From NCBI RefSeq assembly GCF_010389155.1, contig NC_057768.1:40031633-40095632 (forward strand): DNA of 64,000 bases, given 5' to 3'. This stretch comes from Erigeron canadensis (Eukaryota; Streptophyta; Magnoliopsida; Asterales; Asteraceae). The position numbers and the translations under genes are program-made. Shown here one piece after another: positions 60,618 through 64,000 of the stretch (within the stretch, counting starts at the first letter, position 1; each line of letters starts with the position of its first letter). The notes under the pieces are model-generated. The model was not told where the DNA came from and ran no database searches. It saw only the letters and a list, made by a program, of their open reading frames with translations.

Positions 60618-63339
60618 ATGGCTTTAGAACATGTAGTGGAAGTTACCAGCTTGTCCCCCAGGACTACGGAGCAGGATGTTCATGATTTTTTTGCATTTTG
60701 TGGAACGATCGAACATGTGGACGTCATCAGGTTGTTTTACTTTTTTAATCCTAATAATAACTTGTTTATTTTCATCGTAAACTTTTCCATTTGACTGCTA
60801 CTCTCCGTTTAATGTTGTGATAGGTTAGTTACTTTAGTGGAGCCAAGACACCAAGATATAACTTCACATAAGGTCCATTTTAAAACCAATTGTTTATAGA
60901 AGGAATAACCCCGTAAAACTTATGATTCCATCTCATGCTAAGTAATTTTTTGGGTAAAAAGGTTTACCCTTGTAAACTTCTCAATAATATTTCTGAATAT
61001 AGGGAAGATATACTAAGAGAAGACCATGAAAGTATTAGTTCAAGTCACGAACTAATATAGAATAGGAAATGGATCATTTCAAATGATGAAAAATAAGGTG
61101 AATCTTCAACCATTACATCGTACTGATCAGTAATATAAGGCAACAATGACTTTTGTATGATTTAAACTTAAAGTAGCACATAGTTCACAAAGAGAATAGA
61201 GATTTTCATAGTCAATTTAGCCTTGATTGACGTGGGTGATGCAGCCGATAAAGTGAATCTGTGAAAAAAGTAGTAGGAGGTGAAGCTAGAAGCCGAGGCT
61301 TCTCTTTATACCTTCCTTATAGCAACTTATATATTAGGGATTTATAGAAAGATCTTTTTGAACAGAAACTCAAAAGATTTTAGCTTCAAAAACACCCGTC
61401 TTCAATGTGCACCTTGGGTTTGTACCCAACATGTGGATCCTTCACCTCTTGTCAAAGCTGCACATTCTTACTTGTATTGATAATATTATGCATTTTTATC
61501 TTTGTCTTCTGCAACTTTATCTCATTTCATATGTGGTATAAACGTGTGTTGATTGTATGTAAATTTATTATTTTTCGTTGTTTTGTTGGTTTTTGAATTA
61601 AGCTCTTTATGTTTGTATTGACTTTAATTATCACTTTCTCCTGACTAGAAGGTTTTTTTTTTGCGCTTATACAGAGCCGGTGAAGACGCATGTACAGCTT
61701 ATGTAACATTTAAGGATGCTTATTCTCTAGAAACAGCAGTCTTGCTTAGTGTAAGCCATTCGCAAATCACACTATTTCTAGACCAATTATTTGCAAAGAG
61801 AAAAAAATAGTATATGTATAAAAGATAACACTGATGATAAATCAAACGGTTATAAAATTTGAATTATTTGCAAATGCAAGCTGTATTTTTCTTCTACCAT
61901 GAATGTATCTCGAGCTAGTTCAAGTAAATTTGTGTAAGAACTAGTACCTCAGGTAACTCTATTAAATTTTTGCAGCAACATAATTTATTATATCTTTGTA
62001 ATATCATAACTCTTTTAGGTAAGTAATTTCATTAATTATTAATACATACTTTTTTGTTCTACTTCTACCCCATTTTGCTGCTCAATATTCTGCTATTATT
62101 TATACGTAAGATTGATGATCTGTTCAATTTCTTTCAGGGAGCAACTCTTTTGGACCAGACTATATGCATAACACGATGGGGAGATGTGTCAGAAGAGCCC
62201 GGGTATTGGAACAGAGCTGCATGGACTCATGAAGATGGATATAGTTCATATGTAAATCATCTTTCTTTCCTTGTGATTTTCATTTTCTTTACCACAAACA
62301 AAAAAAAACAAATCATTTTTCATAACTAAGAAAGAAAATTGACAAACCTTTAAAAACTCATGGATTTATGTGTATATCATCTTGGGTGGTTGCTGAAAAG
62401 GCGATGAACAGAAAATGATAAACAAAATCGTGCATTTTAGTATCTTAAAGGCCTAGCAGTCTAGCACTCCAATTATGAACTCTCAAGGTGGGTATTTTAT
62501 AGATGTTCCAATACTGGCATCTTGGGACTAATTGGGTAATTGATTAAAATGTGTTCTGGCTAAACAGCTGATTTCTATGTGTTCCTGCAACAACATATGT
62601 GTTAGTTTTTGTGAATATTGTATGTATAACTTATTATATTAAATATAATCACGGATAATTATATTTACTAAAACAATGATATAATCACTTCTGTAATTTA
62701 TGATTTCGTACTTTGTAAGCATTTGAATACATGAGAGGAGCCTATACCCCATTCAAACCCGTTTGACCCGTTTCATCATAGCAATTTCTTTACTTTTACT
62801 CGTTAAACCATTTACTGATAAGATACTTCCTGTATACAAATGGTGTAAAACTTGCAAATCATTCTGGTTTTTATCGACTATGCTTATGACTCACTCGACT
62901 AATGCAGGCTTCACACCAAGAAAACCAATATGCCTTTTCGGCTGGAGAAGCAGTGACTGTGGCTCAAGATGTGGTCAAAACAATGTTAGCCAAAGGATAC
63001 ATTCTGGGCAAAGACGCCTTGGGCAAAGCTAAAGCGTTTGATGAATCTAATCAAGTATCAGCCAGTGCAGCTGCCAAGGTTGCTGAATTGAGTGAAAGAA
63101 TTGGGCTCACTGATAAGTTTTGTGCTGGAGTTGAAGCTGTTAGATCCGTAGACCGGAGTTACCATATTTCTGACACTACCAAAACAATTATGTCTGCTAC
63201 TGGGAGATCAGCTGCAGCTGCTGCTACAACTGTCGTAAACAGTAGTTATTTCTCTAAAGGTGCTCTTTGGATGTCTGATGCATTGAGTCGAGCTGCAAAA
63301 GCTGCTGCTGATTTGGGTAATAATGGTATTAGTAAGTAA
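60618..63339 (+). CDS. BPA1-like RRM protein (binding partner of ACD11 family)
   Basis: This plant family contains BPA1 and BPLs, which bind the sphingolipid transfer protein ACD11 and affect cell death and immunity. Coding exons 60618-60730, 61675-61750, 62138-62251 and 62908-63339 give 244 aa. The RRM is at about residues 6-78: RNP2-like VEVTSL, then DVHDFFAFCGTIEHVDVIR, RNP1-like CTAYVTFKDAYSLETAVLLS, and GATLLDQTICITRWGD. The C-terminal part is the family-specific Ala-rich helical region: QDVVKTMLAKGYILGKDALG, SERIGLTDKF, VNSSYFSKGALWMSDAL. The start was set at the Met just before LEHVVEVTS, because an ATG here is the first after the spliced 5' UTR. Whether it binds RNA is doubtful for this family. 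Confidence 0.93.
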
Positions 63340-64000
63340 AGTTTTAGATGCGTGAAAGTGAGAGGTTAATCCAAGTTTATGTGAAAAATAAATAAAGAAA
63401 AGCATATGAAAACACTATTTTTAAACTCCTTATATTTGATATAAAAGTTACGTGTTGATATCATGATATGTGCATGCCTGTTGCTCTCTTGAAATACAAA
63501 ACGTGAGGTAGAATATTTTTGACACGGGCAGTGGAGCTACAAATATATACTCTGAATTAAATTTACAAATTAGTCTTAGGTTTTAAAATACTCGGTTATA
63601 TATATATATTTACATTGGGGAAGTTAAATTGTCTCTTTCAAACTTTGGTGGTTAGGATCTCAGCTTTAGTTATCAATATCAACAATGGCCATCAACTAAT
63701 AGGTTGAGGAAATATATATTGAGAAGTCGTTACAGAGAATGTCCCATGACGGTTGTATCTTTTTAATTTATAGGAGTTCATAAGTAGGTTGTGCCAATCC
63801 AGAACTTGAGAGATTGTCGTTGTGAGCTTGTTCTAACCTGTCGTTGTAGCAATAAAGGTTGGTAAAAATTATACAGGTAAGATGGAGGGAGTTGCATCTG
63901 ATGCTCCATCAAGGTAAGAATTTTTTCAAAAATTGTTGAATCTTCCCTCAATCATGAATCAAGCAAAATCGGGGTTAGTGTCCGGATGAAAGTACATAGT
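63340..64000. other. 3' flank and window end
   Basis: Holds the 3' UTR of the BPA1-like gene and spacer. At 63882-63915 a short frame MEGVASDAPSR ends at a GTAAG donor-like site and could be the start of another gene, but this is too little to call. Confidence 0.35.

Noticed and set aside
63882..63915. First exon of another gene (MEGVASDAPSR)
   Set aside because: Eleven residues and a donor-like site at the window edge are not enough to call.

Overview
This is a stretch of a flowering-plant (eudicot) nuclear genome. The evidence is AT-rich intergenic DNA, GT-AG introns, plant-specific gene families (HVA22-like, PRE-type atypical bHLH, BPA1-like RRM protein, kelch F-box protein), a plant initiator tRNA gene and a dense load of plant transposons. 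The repeat types would fit an asterid such as a daisy-family species, but that is a guess from general familiarity and not something the sequence proves.

Seven protein genes and one tRNA gene are supported, with exon models built by hand from splice sites and family alignment. In order: CUL3-type cullin (minus, 5226-8195, 2 exons, 739 aa); initiator tRNA-Met (plus, 8957-9028); HVA22-like gene (plus, 12214-13857, 5 exons, 170 aa); ribosomal protein uS4/RPS9 (plus, 16474-19269, 3 exons, 197 aa); F-box/kelch gene (minus, 22687-23826, 379 aa, with a likely 5' UTR intron); CYP23-type cyclophilin (plus, 31002-38339, 8 exons, 227 aa); PRE-type HLH gene (plus, 48663-50951, 2 exons, 93 aa); BPA1-like RRM gene (plus, 60618-63339, coding in 4 exons, 244 aa). 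They share no pathway; they are neighbours along a chromosome, not an operon. Broken gene pieces are also present: a frameshifted Myb/SANT-like ORF of PIF/Harbinger type (1607-2640), a decayed copy of RPS9 exon 3 with its 3' UTR (20720-21480), and a partial copy of the cullin 3' end (5091-5190).

The rest is mobile DNA. I could delimit five short hAT-type elements (three with exact 8-bp target duplications, two with 7 of 8 matching), a solo LTR of 1.9 kb with an exact 5-bp target duplication and a nearby paralogous empty site, a small non-autonomous LTR element (1.3 kb, minus strand) whose primer binding site complements the initiator tRNA, more than ten Helitron-like elements (several with clear A/T target flanks), two Stowaway-type MITEs, a three-copy foldback MITE family, and several tRNA-derived SINE-like fragments. 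Many lie in introns: the cyclophilin, RPS9, HVA22 and PRE introns all carry insertions.

The most unusual signal is inside the solo LTR: six hairpins in a row, about 50 bp apart, with a nearly constant 10-nt loop and stems that differ between units but stay complementary (52482-52757). Next are a nearly perfect 122-bp palindrome at 178-299, and a Helitron-like subfamily whose three copies all end in CTCG and not in the canonical CTRR.
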